Below, piece by piece: positions 23,668 through 31,108 of a stretch of 35,454 nt of DNA. Each line of letters starts with the position of its first letter. Positions within the stretch are counted from its first letter, which is position 1. This stretch comes from CAZGUH01 sp964529005 (lineage in GTDB: Bacteria; Actinomycetota; Acidimicrobiia; Acidimicrobiales; Ilumatobacteraceae). The stretch spans positions 1-35,454 of the forward strand of contig CAZGUH010000038.1 in the NCBI GenBank assembly GCA_964529005.1, given 5' to 3'. The notes below the pieces were generated by a model, which was not told the DNA's origin, made no database searches, and saw only the letters and a list, made by a program, of their open reading frames with translations. The translations under genes were made by a program, and so were the position numbers.

Positions 23668-24566
23668 CAGAGGGGAGCGCCGTAGGCCCGCATCGCTTCG
23701 TGGGCGCTGGCCGGGATGCGCAGGTCGGACACGTCGCACACCGCGTCGAAGCGGTCGCGGATGTCCTCGATCGTCAGCAACGGCTCGGTGACGGAGCTCT
23801 CCGCCATCACGGCCACCGCGGCGTGGCCGCCCACGGTGCACACGACGAGGCCGTTCGCCGTGCAGTCGGGATGGACGAGCCAGGCCGCCATCGGCGCCAC
23901 CCGCGCCGGCGGGCAGCTCTCCTCGAACCACCCGCGCAACGGCTGCGGGAGGTAGTACGAGTTGCGGGTCGCCGCGGCGGGGGCGATGACGTTGACGTGG
24001 ATGTTGTCGGCCGCCCCCTCCAACGCCAGCGAGCGGGTCAGGCCGACGAGCCCCATCTTGGCCGCCGAGTACGCCGAGTTGCCGTTGCGACCGTAGAGCC
24101 CGGCGCCCGACGTCGTGTTGAGGATCCGGCCGAACCTCCGCTCCGCCATGGACGGCCATGCGGCTTGGGCGACGAACATCGGCAGCTTCACGCTCACGTC
24201 GAGGTGGCTGTCGATCAGCTCTTCGGTCATCTCGCGGATCGGCAGCTCGGCGGCGATCCCCGCGCTGTTGACGACGATGTCGACGGGCCCGAAGGCATCC
24301 TCGGCGAAGGAGATCAGATCCCGCGCCCCCTGCGGCGTCGTCGCCGAGATCGTCGTCGCCACCGCTCGGCCCCCAGCCGCCACGATGTCCGCCGCGGTCC
24401 GCTGCGCGGCCTCGGCCGACCTGCCTTCCCCTTCGACCGAGCAGCCGATGTCGTCGACGACGACGTTCGCGCCGCGTGCGGCGAGCAGCAGGGCGTGTTC
24501 ACGGCCGAGACCGTTGCCCCCGCCGAGCACCACAGCGGTCAGACCATCGAACCGGATGTCTCCCAC
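23667..24566 (-). CDS. SDR family oxidoreductase resembling the dehydrogenase domain of HSD17B4-type multifunctional enzymes
   Basis: 299 residues. Cofactor motif GGGNGLGREHALLLAARGANVVVDD, then a long insert (GCSVEGEGRSAEAAQRTA) as in peroxisomal multifunctional enzyme dehydrogenase domains; NSAG, Ser in TTSGAG and YSAAK are intact. The C-terminal 90 residues continue like that family. Expected reaction: oxidation of a 3-hydroxyacyl-CoA or a steroid-like alcohol with NAD. Start: GTG at 24566 follows GGAAGGTGATC, a good anti-SD match; the GTG at 24572 would sit too close. First gene of the pair with the isochorismatase-fold protein; promoter region shared with 24680. Confidence 0.88.
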   Translation of the reverse strand: MGDIRFDGLTAVVLGGGNGLGREHALLLAARGANVVVDDIGCSVEGEGRSAEAAQRTAADIVAAGGRAVATTISATTPQGARDLISFAEDAFGPVDIVVNSAGIAAELPIREMTEELIDSHLDVSVKLPMFVAQAAWPSMAERRFGRILNTTSGAGLYGRNGNSAYSAAKMGLVGLTRSLALEGAADNIHVNVIAPAAATRNSYYLPQPLRGWFEESCPPARVAPMAAWLVHPDCTANGLVVCTVGGHAAVAVMAESSVTEPLLTIEDIRDRFDAVCDVSDLRIPASAHEAMRAYGAPL

Positions 24567-24603
24567 GATCACCTTCCCCCGGCGGCGCGTCGTGCGCCAC
24601 TCG

Positions 24604-24640
24604 TCAGATAATTGTATTAGCTGAATTGGATGACTATTCT
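24604..24640 (+). promoter_or_regulatory. Divergent promoter region with palindrome (site D)
   Basis: Plus-strand -35 TTGTAT (24612-24617) and -10 TATTCT (24635-24640) with a 17-base spacer. On the minus strand TACAAT (24611-24616) is a good -10 for the SDR gene. The palindrome at 24604-24624 has arms TCAGATAAT and ATTAGCTGA (8 of 9 paired) around TGT. It carries the same half-sites TCA-N2-TA and TA-N2-TGA as sites A and C but with seven instead of three bases between them, overlapping both promoters. Confidence 0.55.
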
Positions 24641-24679
24641 CTCGTCGGGGAGCGTTTCCGAGAGAAGGGGGTCGCCCAC

Positions 24680-25864
24680 ATGGGTCGAGTCGTCATCTCG
24701 ATGGACAGCCACACCGAGCTGGTCGTCGACGTCAAGCCGTACTTGCCGAAGAAGTTCCACGAAGAGTTCGACCGCGGCGCGCAGAAGTGCCGGGACACCC
24801 ACGAGAAGGCTCTCGACGCGGTGTTGCCACTGATGCTCGACCCGGAGTTCACCGGGGATCAGGGCAGCCAGGAGATCGCGCGGCGCGCGCAGCAGAAGGG
24901 CGCCCGCCGTTTCGTGCCGGAGGAGTACCGGCAGGCGGTGACACCCGACGATCGCCTGAAGGCGATGGACTCCGACGGCGTCGCCGCGGAGTTCCTGACG
25001 CCGTTCACGAGCGCGTACAGCCTCGACATGAACCCCGAGTTCATGCATGCGCTGACGACCGCGTACCACCGCTACTACACCGACCACACGTCCGCCGCGC
25101 CCTGGCGCTTCTGCGGCACGACGGTGGTCAACTTCGTCTGCGGCATGGACACCGTGTTGAAGGAGATCGAAGAGGCCTACGACATCGGCTTGCGCGGCGT
25201 GTCGCTGGCCGGCAACGTCAAGACGGTCGCGCCCGATCAGCCGGACTACAACGACCCCTACTACGACCCGATGTGGGCGGCGATGTCCGAGCGCGGCATG
25301 GCCGCGATCTTCCACAGCGGCCTCGGGCGGGAGAAGCCGCTGCTGCGGTGGGAAGGCACGGGGCACGGCTGGCAGATCCTCCACAGCATCCAGTCGTCGC
25401 GTGGCCACCACCTCGCGCTCCAATCGCTCCTCGCCGGCGCCGTGACCGTCCGCTACCCCGGCATCAAGGTCGGGTACCTGGAGAGCGGCACGCACTGGAT
25501 CCCGCGGGCGATCGACGAGGTGGACCGCTTCTGCCGGGCGCAGAAGGAGTGGAAGTTCGACCAGCTCCCCAGCGAGCAGTGGAAGACCAACTACTTCGTC
25601 TCCACCACGTTCAGCAAGGAAGAGGTGGGCATGCGCGACGTGTTCGGTGTGGAGAACATGTGCTGGGGCTCGGACTACCCGCACGTCGAGAGCACCTGGC
25701 CGAACAGCCCGCGCTACCTGGCCGAGGCCTTCGCCGGAGTGCCCGACCGCGAGGTCGACCTGATGGTCGGCGGCAACGCGGCGCGGATCATCGGCTACGA
25801 CCTGGACCGGCTGGCGACGACGCCGGCCGCCCGCGTGCCGTGGCCGGAGCCCGTCGCCGCCTAG
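24680..25864 (+). CDS. COG2159-type amidohydrolase (amidohydrolase-2 family)
   Basis: 394 residues. N-terminal motif SMDSHTELV (Asp-Ser-His variant of the metal site), a catalytic-face His in IFHSGLGREK, and the conserved ending WGSDYPHVESTWPNS with the metal Asp, followed by GGNAARIIGYDLDRL. Same family as the proteins at 20229-21446 and 32350-33546 but clearly diverged from both. The ATG at 24680 follows AAGGGGG by about eight bases; the longer open frame to 24476 crosses the promoter and is rejected. Single-gene transcript ended by a strong hairpin at 25894. Confidence 0.88.
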   Translation: MGRVVISMDSHTELVVDVKPYLPKKFHEEFDRGAQKCRDTHEKALDAVLPLMLDPEFTGDQGSQEIARRAQQKGARRFVPEEYRQAVTPDDRLKAMDSDGVAAEFLTPFTSAYSLDMNPEFMHALTTAYHRYYTDHTSAAPWRFCGTTVVNFVCGMDTVLKEIEEAYDIGLRGVSLAGNVKTVAPDQPDYNDPYYDPMWAAMSERGMAAIFHSGLGREKPLLRWEGTGHGWQILHSIQSSRGHHLALQSLLAGAVTVRYPGIKVGYLESGTHWIPRAIDEVDRFCRAQKEWKFDQLPSEQWKTNYFVSTTFSKEEVGMRDVFGVENMCWGSDYPHVESTWPNSPRYLAEAFAGVPDREVDLMVGGNAARIIGYDLDRLATTPAARVPWPEPVAA

Positions 25865-25893
25865 AACCCGGACCGCCCGCCACGATCGTCAGC

Positions 25894-25928
25894 ACGCCGG
25901 CGCCGTCACGACAGGACGGCGCCGGCGT
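25894..25928. terminator. 14-base-pair hairpin between convergent genes
   Basis: ACGCCGGCGCCGTC (25894-25907) pairs perfectly with GACGGCGCCGGCGT (25915-25928) around the loop ACGACAG. It lies 30 bases after the amidohydrolase stop and includes the stop and last codons of the minus-strand SDR, so it could end both transcripts. It is the longest perfect stem I found in the window, with no U-tract. Confidence 0.65.
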
Positions 25929-26637
25929 CGACGATCCAGTTCACACCGGTCACCGAGCTGTTGCGGCAGCACTCGACCACCGCTGCGGCCAGATCGTCGA
26001 GCGCGACATGGCGGCCCAGCGGACCGATCGTCGGCGTTCCCGGCAACACGCGCTTGGTCGGCGTGATGCCGGGCGCGACGCAGTTGACCCGGATGTTGTC
26101 GGGGCCGAGGCCGACGGCCAGGCACTCGGTCAGGTGCACGATCGCCGCCTTGGCGCTGGCGTAGGCGAGGTTGCTCGAGTTCGGGCGGATGCCTCCGATC
26201 GAGCTGATGTTGACGATCGCGCCCTCGCCGGCCGCGCGCATCGCGGCGTGGACCGCGCCCGCGCAGAGGAACGGCCCCTTGAGGTTGACCGCGATGATCC
26301 GATCCCAGTCGGCCTCGTCGAGCGCCTCGGGCTCGCCGAACGGCACGCGCACGGCGGGCGCCGCGGCGTTGTTGACGAGGATGTCGATGCGGCCGAACTC
26401 GGCGATGGTGCGATCGACCATCGCACGCACATCGGCGCTGTCGGACACGTCGCCGCGCATCGCGATCGCCCTCCCGCCGGCCTGCGTCACGCGGCGCACA
26501 GTGTCGCTGGCGGCGTCCTTCGACTGGTGGTAGTTCACGGTCACCGCGACCCCCTGCGCGGCGAGCGCTTCGACGACGGCAGCGCCGATGCCATGTCCCC
26601 CGCCGGTCACGATCGCGGCCTTGCCTGCCAGTTCCAT
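25906..26637 (-). CDS. SDR family oxidoreductase (3-oxoacyl reductase-like)
   Basis: 243 residues, classical SDR. TGGGHGIG cofactor motif, NNAA in place of NNAG, Ser in NISSIGG, YASAK, and ending VTGVNWIVDAG, the usual FabG-type tail. Likely NAD(P)-dependent oxidation or reduction of a 3-hydroxy/3-oxo group. The ATG at 26637 follows GGGGGT; an upstream alternative at 26655 adds only MLGVVR. It diverges from the acyl-CoA ligase-like gene at 26712 across AT-rich site E and converges with the amidohydrolase. Confidence 0.9.
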   Translation of the reverse strand: MELAGKAAIVTGGGHGIGAAVVEALAAQGVAVTVNYHQSKDAASDTVRRVTQAGGRAIAMRGDVSDSADVRAMVDRTIAEFGRIDILVNNAAAPAVRVPFGEPEALDEADWDRIIAVNLKGPFLCAGAVHAAMRAAGEGAIVNISSIGGIRPNSSNLAYASAKAAIVHLTECLAVGLGPDNIRVNCVAPGITPTKRVLPGTPTIGPLGRHVALDDLAAAVVECCRNSSVTGVNWIVDAGAVLS

Positions 26638-26660
26638 GCGCACTACCCCCAACAACGTAT

Positions 26661-26677
26661 TAAGTTATCGAAGTTGA
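26661..26677. promoter_or_regulatory. AT-rich divergent gap with palindrome-like site E
   Basis: TAAGTTATCGAAGTTGA fits the motif TCA-N2-TA-N3-TA-N2-TGA at 8 of 10 fixed positions (read on the minus strand as TCA..T....TA..T.A). TTGACT at 26674-26679 could be a plus-strand -35 for the gene at 26712, and TAATAC (26657-26662 read on the minus strand) a -10 for the SDR. Partner elements are weak. Confidence 0.4.
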
Positions 26678-26711
26678 CTAAATCGTCCCGAGCCCCGAGG
26701 GTACACGACCG

Positions 26712-28274
26712 ATGAGCGTTCACGATCCCTCCCACCACCGGCCGACGCTGTCGAGCGTGCTCGACCAGAACGCCCGCCGGCATCCCGGCAAGCTCGCCGC
26801 GGCGTGCGGCGGCGTCGAACTCACGTGGGCCCAGCTCGCCGAGCGCGCCGACCGCCTCGCCGACGTGCTCGCCGCGGCCGGGCTCGGCCCGGGCGACCGC
26901 GTGCTGTGGATGGGCCAGACGTCGCATCGCGCGCTCGAGGCGCTGCTCGCCGCCAGCCACCTGGGAGCGATGCTGTGCCCGATCAACTGGCGGCAGTCGG
27001 CGGCGGAGCAGTCGTTCGTCCTCGGCGACTTCGACCCGAAGGTCGTGTTGTGGCAGGGGGAGGCGATGCGCGACGTGGTCGAGGAGGTGCGGGCGACGAC
27101 GGTGACGGCGGCGCGCTGGATCCAGCACGACGGCGACGGGGCCGACGGGTACGAATCGTTGCTCCGGCTCGGCGCGCCGGCACGCCCTGCGATCACGCCC
27201 GACGAGGACGACCCCGTGCTCGTCATCTACACGGCGGGGTTCGGAGGGCATCCCAACGGGGCGATGATCACCCACCGCAACATGCTCAGCCAGTCGATGA
27301 TGATGGCCTGGCTGCAAGGCCTCGGCCCGTCCAGCGTGTGGCTCGCGCCCGGCCCGCTGTTCCACATCAGCAACTGGATCACGGCCATCCCGACGTTCGT
27401 CATGGGCGGCACGAACGTGTTCACCCGCACGACCGACGCCGAGGAGATGTGCGCCGCGATCGACCGCTACGGCTGCACGCACGGCTACGTGCTGCCGCCC
27501 GTCGTGCCGCGCATGATCGAGGCCAACCGCGACGGCCGGTACGACCTCTCCACGATGTGCAGTTCGATCGACGATCCCGAGTGGCAGAAGATGGTCCGCC
27601 CGGACGACTCGCCGTGGGGACGCAAGCTGTCGTTCTTCGGCCAGACGGAGGTGTTCGGCATCGTCACCCACGCCGAGTTCGGCGGACATCGCGAGGGATA
27701 CGGCAGCACGGGCGCGACGCTGCCGTTCGCCGACGTGCGCGTCGTCGACGACGACGACATCGAGGCGCCCCAGGGCGAGGTCGGCGAGATCGTCGTGCGC
27801 GGGCAGATGGTGTGCAAGGGCTACTGGAACCGTCCCGAGCTCAACGCCGAGCGCACGCGGTCGGGCTGGTGGCACACGCGCGATCTCGGGCGCATCGAAC
27901 CGGACGGCTCGTTGCTGTTCATCGGGCCGAAGACTCGGCTCTTGAAGTCGGGCAACGAGAACATCTATCCGGCCGAGGTCGAGCGCTGCCTGCGATCGCA
28001 CGAGGCGGTGCGCGACGCGGCGATCATCGGCGTGCCGCACGAGACGTGGACGCAGGTCGTCAAAGCGATCGTGGTGCTGAACGACGGCGCGCGGCTCTCC
28101 GAGCAGGACGCGATCGCATGGTGCCGCCAGCACATGGCTGGCTACAAGCGTCCGCACAGCGTCGAGTTCGTCGCCGAGCTGCCGCGCACACCGCAGGGCG
28201 CCGTCGACTATGCGGCGCTCGACGACCGCTTCGGCGGCGGCGGCTATCCCGGCGGCACGACGCGGGTGCGCTGA
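26712..28274 (+). CDS. ANL-superfamily acyl-CoA ligase-like protein lacking two key lysines
   Basis: 520 residues, complete AMP-binding fold. The P-loop reads YTAGFGGHPNGAMITH (about 173-188), where YTSGTTGxPKG is usual: Asn182 replaces the Lys. The A10 catalytic Lys (PRTxxGK) is Ala497 (PRTPQGAVDY). Other core motifs persist: FGQTEVFG (A5), HTRDLG with the ribose-binding Asp (A7), and LKSGNENIYPAEVE (A8). Lys-to-Ala at A10 normally cripples adenylation while leaving thioester formation, so it may be inactive as a ligase, or use a pre-formed adenylate, or bind acyl-CoA. Such YTAxFxGxPNG forms may be a real subfamily. Its 3' end overlaps the convergent gene by 31 bases. Confidence 0.85.
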   Translation: MSVHDPSHHRPTLSSVLDQNARRHPGKLAAACGGVELTWAQLAERADRLADVLAAAGLGPGDRVLWMGQTSHRALEALLAASHLGAMLCPINWRQSAAEQSFVLGDFDPKVVLWQGEAMRDVVEEVRATTVTAARWIQHDGDGADGYESLLRLGAPARPAITPDEDDPVLVIYTAGFGGHPNGAMITHRNMLSQSMMMAWLQGLGPSSVWLAPGPLFHISNWITAIPTFVMGGTNVFTRTTDAEEMCAAIDRYGCTHGYVLPPVVPRMIEANRDGRYDLSTMCSSIDDPEWQKMVRPDDSPWGRKLSFFGQTEVFGIVTHAEFGGHREGYGSTGATLPFADVRVVDDDDIEAPQGEVGEIVVRGQMVCKGYWNRPELNAERTRSGWWHTRDLGRIEPDGSLLFIGPKTRLLKSGNENIYPAEVERCLRSHEAVRDAAIIGVPHETWTQVVKAIVVLNDGARLSEQDAIAWCRQHMAGYKRPHSVEFVAELPRTPQGAVDYAALDDRFGGGGYPGGTTRVR

Positions 28275-28969
28275 TCCGGCGACAGCGACGGGTCCGACGA
28301 TCCGCACGAGCACGCGGCCGGCGCGAACCCGGGCAACGGCCACCGCCGCCACGCCCGGCCGCGCTCGGCGCGCGACGTCAGCGCCACGCCGTCGCCGGTC
28401 GTTTCGACCTCCCACTCGCCGCCGTCGACGTGCACGCCGCCGCTGGGGCATTCGACCGCCGTCGCCGGCCCGGCCACGGCCCACACCTTGGGAGACAGCC
28501 CTGCTGCGCGCAGCGCGTCGAGCGCGTCAGGCCGGGCGAACAGCAGCCGCACGCCGCCGAGCAGCGACGCCAGCGGCGCGACCCGAGCCAGGCTGTCGAC
28601 GGTCGCGGCGTCGAGCGAGAGCACGAGGTCGACGGGCAGCCGGCGCAGGTAGGCGACCAGGCGGTTGACGTCGAAGCCGAGCGCGTCCGAGCCCGTGTAG
28701 GGGATGCCATGGGCGATCAGCGCCCGCTCGAACGGACACATCCACGACACGTCCTCGCACCGCGACACCAACGCCGCCGCGCGCACGCCCGCGTCACCGG
28801 CGCGGACGACGCCGTGGGCGGCGAGCACACGGTCGGCCCAGACGGTGGCGCGGTCGATCTCGTCCCACGTGACCGGCACGGGCACCGGGCCTGCCGGACC
28901 GTCGAACCTCGTGAGGCAGAAGAGGCGATCGAGCGGGCGAGCCGCGGCGATCGTGGCGTCACGGCTCAT
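28244..28969 (-). CDS. Unknown protein coupled to PaaK-type ligase; possible degenerate ANL N-domain
   Basis: 241 residues with no signal peptide or transmembrane segment. No family is recognised with certainty. The order of elements (WDEIDRATVWADRVLAAHGV, GVRAAALVSRCEDVSWMCPFERA, then DLVLSLDAATVDSLARVAPL and VWAVAGPATAVECPSGGVH) resembles the middle part of the N-terminal domain of PaaK-type ligases, but the P-loop and C-terminal lid are missing. The tail has a CSCGSS cluster. Its ATG overlaps the ligase stop as ATGA (28966-28969), so equal synthesis with the ligase is expected, suggesting a partner subunit. The 3' end overlaps the convergent ANL gene by 31 bases. Relationship to ANL enzymes is an inference from pattern. 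Confidence 0.7.
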   Translation of the reverse strand: MSRDATIAAARPLDRLFCLTRFDGPAGPVPVPVTWDEIDRATVWADRVLAAHGVVRAGDAGVRAAALVSRCEDVSWMCPFERALIAHGIPYTGSDALGFDVNRLVAYLRRLPVDLVLSLDAATVDSLARVAPLASLLGGVRLLFARPDALDALRAAGLSPKVWAVAGPATAVECPSGGVHVDGGEWEVETTGDGVALTSRAERGRAWRRWPLPGFAPAACSCGSSDPSLSPDQRTRVVPPG

Positions 28970-30273
28970 CGGGCCACCACCCGCGCGACCTTGCCGTTGG
29001 ATCGTGACAGCAGCTCGAGCTCGTCGACCAGCTCCAGCTCGGGGACCAGCCGTGCGTGGGCGTGAACGGTCTCGGCGACGCGATCGCGCAACTCGCCGAT
29101 GTTGCGCGTCCGCGTGGTGTCGTACCCGACGCGGAGGCGCAGCCGATCCATCTCGCGCTGGGGCCGGATGAGCTGGAACAAGGCCCGCTCGGTCTCCGGG
29201 ATCGACTCCAGCGCGCTCCACACGTCGAAGGGCAGCACCGACACGCCGTCGACCACGACCTCGTCGCCCTTGCGCCCCACCGGCCACTGCCGGGCGTGGG
29301 TCCGGCCGCATGGGCACGGCATGCGGCTGATGCGCACGAGGTCGTCGGAGCGATAGCGCATCAGCACGCTGGCGCCGGGATCGAGCGCTGTGCTGACCAG
29401 CTCGCCGATCTCCCCCTCGGGGGTCGGTTCGCCCGTCTGGGGATCGACGTGCTCGACCAAGACCTTGTCCTCCCACAGGTGGCAGCCGTTGCGCTCGCGG
29501 CATTCGGTCGACCCGCCGACGTCGCCCGCGCTGGTGTGGTTGAACAGCTTCATGCCCCATTCCTCCGCGCGCCGCCGCCACCGCTGCCCCAACGGCTCAC
29601 CGGCGAACACGACGCCGGTGTAGGAGCTGAACACATCGGTCATGTCGACCGACTCGGCGATGCGGTCGAACGCGACCATCAGCGTCATGTGCATGACGAA
29701 CAGGGTCGTCGGGCGGTGCTCGAGGCTCAGCTCGCACAGCAGCTGCACCTGATCGGGCAGGCCGGAGCCGATCAGCGGGATCCCGCCGCACAACTGGATC
29801 ATCTGGTACCACGGCCCGCGGCGGGTGCTGCCGAGCACCATTGCCACCTTGCCTGGACGCGCCCCCGCCATCCACATGTCGCGCGTCAGCAGCACCGGCA
29901 TCGTGCCCCATCGGTCCCAGTCCTCGGGGAACATCGCCGGTTCCCCCGTCGTCCCGGTCGTCGAGCCGATGAAGGTGACGTTCGACGGGTCGACGACGCA
30001 GATGCCGCCGAACGGGTCGCCGTGCGCGTCGCGGAACGCCCGGATCTGCTGCTTGGAGATGAACGGCGCCCGCTCGCGGTAGTCGTCCAGCGAGCGGATG
30101 TCGCGGGGGTGGACGCCGGCGGCCTCCCACGTCGCCCGGATCAACCCGGAGCGCTCGTAGGCCAGCGGCGCCAGCTCCAAGATGCGCTCCTCCTGGAACG
30201 CCTCGATGTCGGCGCGCGGCATCGTCTCCGCCACGGGTTCGTAGAACTCGTCGCAGGGATCGATCACGGTCAT
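28966..30273 (-). CDS. Phenylacetate-CoA ligase (PaaK)-like family protein
   Basis: 435 residues. P-loop GSTTGTTGEPAMF (about 103-115), FAGEPL, the A5-like SAGDVGGSTEC, GEIGELVST, RYRSDDLVRI, the PaaK-type CPCGRTHAR loop, and a C-terminal Lys428 in SNGKVARVV matching the A10 lysine. All parts for adenylation and CoA transfer are present. The acid substrate is unknown; family members activate aryl and other cyclic acids. It is the only fully equipped CoA ligase in the window, so it is the likely entry enzyme of the pathway. It follows an SDR gene by 34 bases and is coupled to the unknown protein downstream by ATGA. Confidence 0.88.
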   Translation of the reverse strand: MTVIDPCDEFYEPVAETMPRADIEAFQEERILELAPLAYERSGLIRATWEAAGVHPRDIRSLDDYRERAPFISKQQIRAFRDAHGDPFGGICVVDPSNVTFIGSTTGTTGEPAMFPEDWDRWGTMPVLLTRDMWMAGARPGKVAMVLGSTRRGPWYQMIQLCGGIPLIGSGLPDQVQLLCELSLEHRPTTLFVMHMTLMVAFDRIAESVDMTDVFSSYTGVVFAGEPLGQRWRRRAEEWGMKLFNHTSAGDVGGSTECRERNGCHLWEDKVLVEHVDPQTGEPTPEGEIGELVSTALDPGASVLMRYRSDDLVRISRMPCPCGRTHARQWPVGRKGDEVVVDGVSVLPFDVWSALESIPETERALFQLIRPQREMDRLRLRVGYDTTRTRNIGELRDRVAETVHAHARLVPELELVDELELLSRSNGKVARVVAR

Positions 30274-30307
30274 CCTCGTCGGCCTCCTCTCGGCACGTCG
30301 TCGCTGG

Positions 30308-31039
30308 TCACGTCGCGGTGCGCCCGCCGTCGATCACGAATGCAGCGCCGGTCGCGAAGGCGCATTCGTCCGAGGCGAGGAATACCGCCATGGCGGCGAT
30401 CTCGTCGACGTGCCCCAGCCGCCCGATGGGGTGCTTGCCGAGGTAGATCGCCTTCAGCTCGGGGTCCATGCCGGCGTTGATCGGCGTCTCGATCGTGCCG
30501 GGGCAGATGGCGTTGGCGCGGATCCCCTGGGCAGCGAACTCGACGGCGGTCGAGCGGGTCAGCGCCATCACCGCGCCCTTCGACGCGGTGTACGCGCTGC
30601 TGCGGCCGCTGGCGACGAAGCTGGCGATCGAACCCAGGTTGATGATCGAGCCGCCACCGGAGTCGATCATCAGCGGGATCGCGTGCTTCATCGTCAGGAA
30701 CGTGCCGCGGACGTTCACCGCCATGACCCGATCGAAGGCCGCCGCGCTGAGCTCGGTCATCGGCCCGCCGCCGGTGATGCCCGCTGCGTTGCACAGCACG
30801 TCGAGGCGGCCGTGCTGCGAGCGCACCGCGCTGATCACACCGGCGACCGATGTCTCGTCGGAGACGTCGCACGGCAGGACGCTGATCCTCGCGCCGAGGT
30901 CGCCGCCAGGCACCGTCGCGACATCGACTCCGACGACGTGCGCACCTTCGGCGGCGAAGCGCGCCGCCACGGCACGGCCGATCCCGCTCGCCGTGCCGGT
31001 CACGATCGCGACCTTGCCGGCGAGCTGCTCCTTGATCAC
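30308..31039 (-). CDS. SDR family oxidoreductase
   Basis: 243 residues from the GTG at 31039 (upstream GGGGGT). TGTASGIG cofactor motif with Asp after beta-2 (VGVDVAT), suggesting NAD; CNAAG; LGSIAS; YTASK; ending ATGAAFVIDGGRTAT. Typical FabG/3-alpha-hydroxysteroid-type dehydrogenase. The longer reading to 31210 runs through the promoter and the end of the thiolase-like gene, and is rejected. It heads a unit with the PaaK-like ligase and the unknown protein. Confidence 0.9.
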   Translation of the reverse strand: MIKEQLAGKVAIVTGTASGIGRAVAARFAAEGAHVVGVDVATVPGGDLGARISVLPCDVSDETSVAGVISAVRSQHGRLDVLCNAAGITGGGPMTELSAAAFDRVMAVNVRGTFLTMKHAIPLMIDSGGGSIINLGSIASFVASGRSSAYTASKGAVMALTRSTAVEFAAQGIRANAICPGTIETPINAGMDPELKAIYLGKHPIGRLGHVDEIAAMAVFLASDECAFATGAAFVIDGGRTAT

Positions 31040-31091
31040 CCGGACCCCCAGACGTGGACGAGACGCTCGATCAGACGCCAAATAAGCTAAC

Positions 31092-31108
31092 TCAACTAAC
31101 CAAATCCA
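31092..31108. promoter_or_regulatory. AT-rich site F upstream of the SDR-ligase operon
   Basis: TCAACTAACCAAATCCA carries one intact half-site (TCA-N2-TA) and fits the shared motif at 7 of 10 positions. On the minus strand its centre GGTTAG is the same as at site A. It lies 53-69 bases before the SDR start and overlaps the last codons and stop of the upstream thiolase-like gene, so this promoter would be internal to a same-strand run. The -10/-35 calls are weak. Confidence 0.35.
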
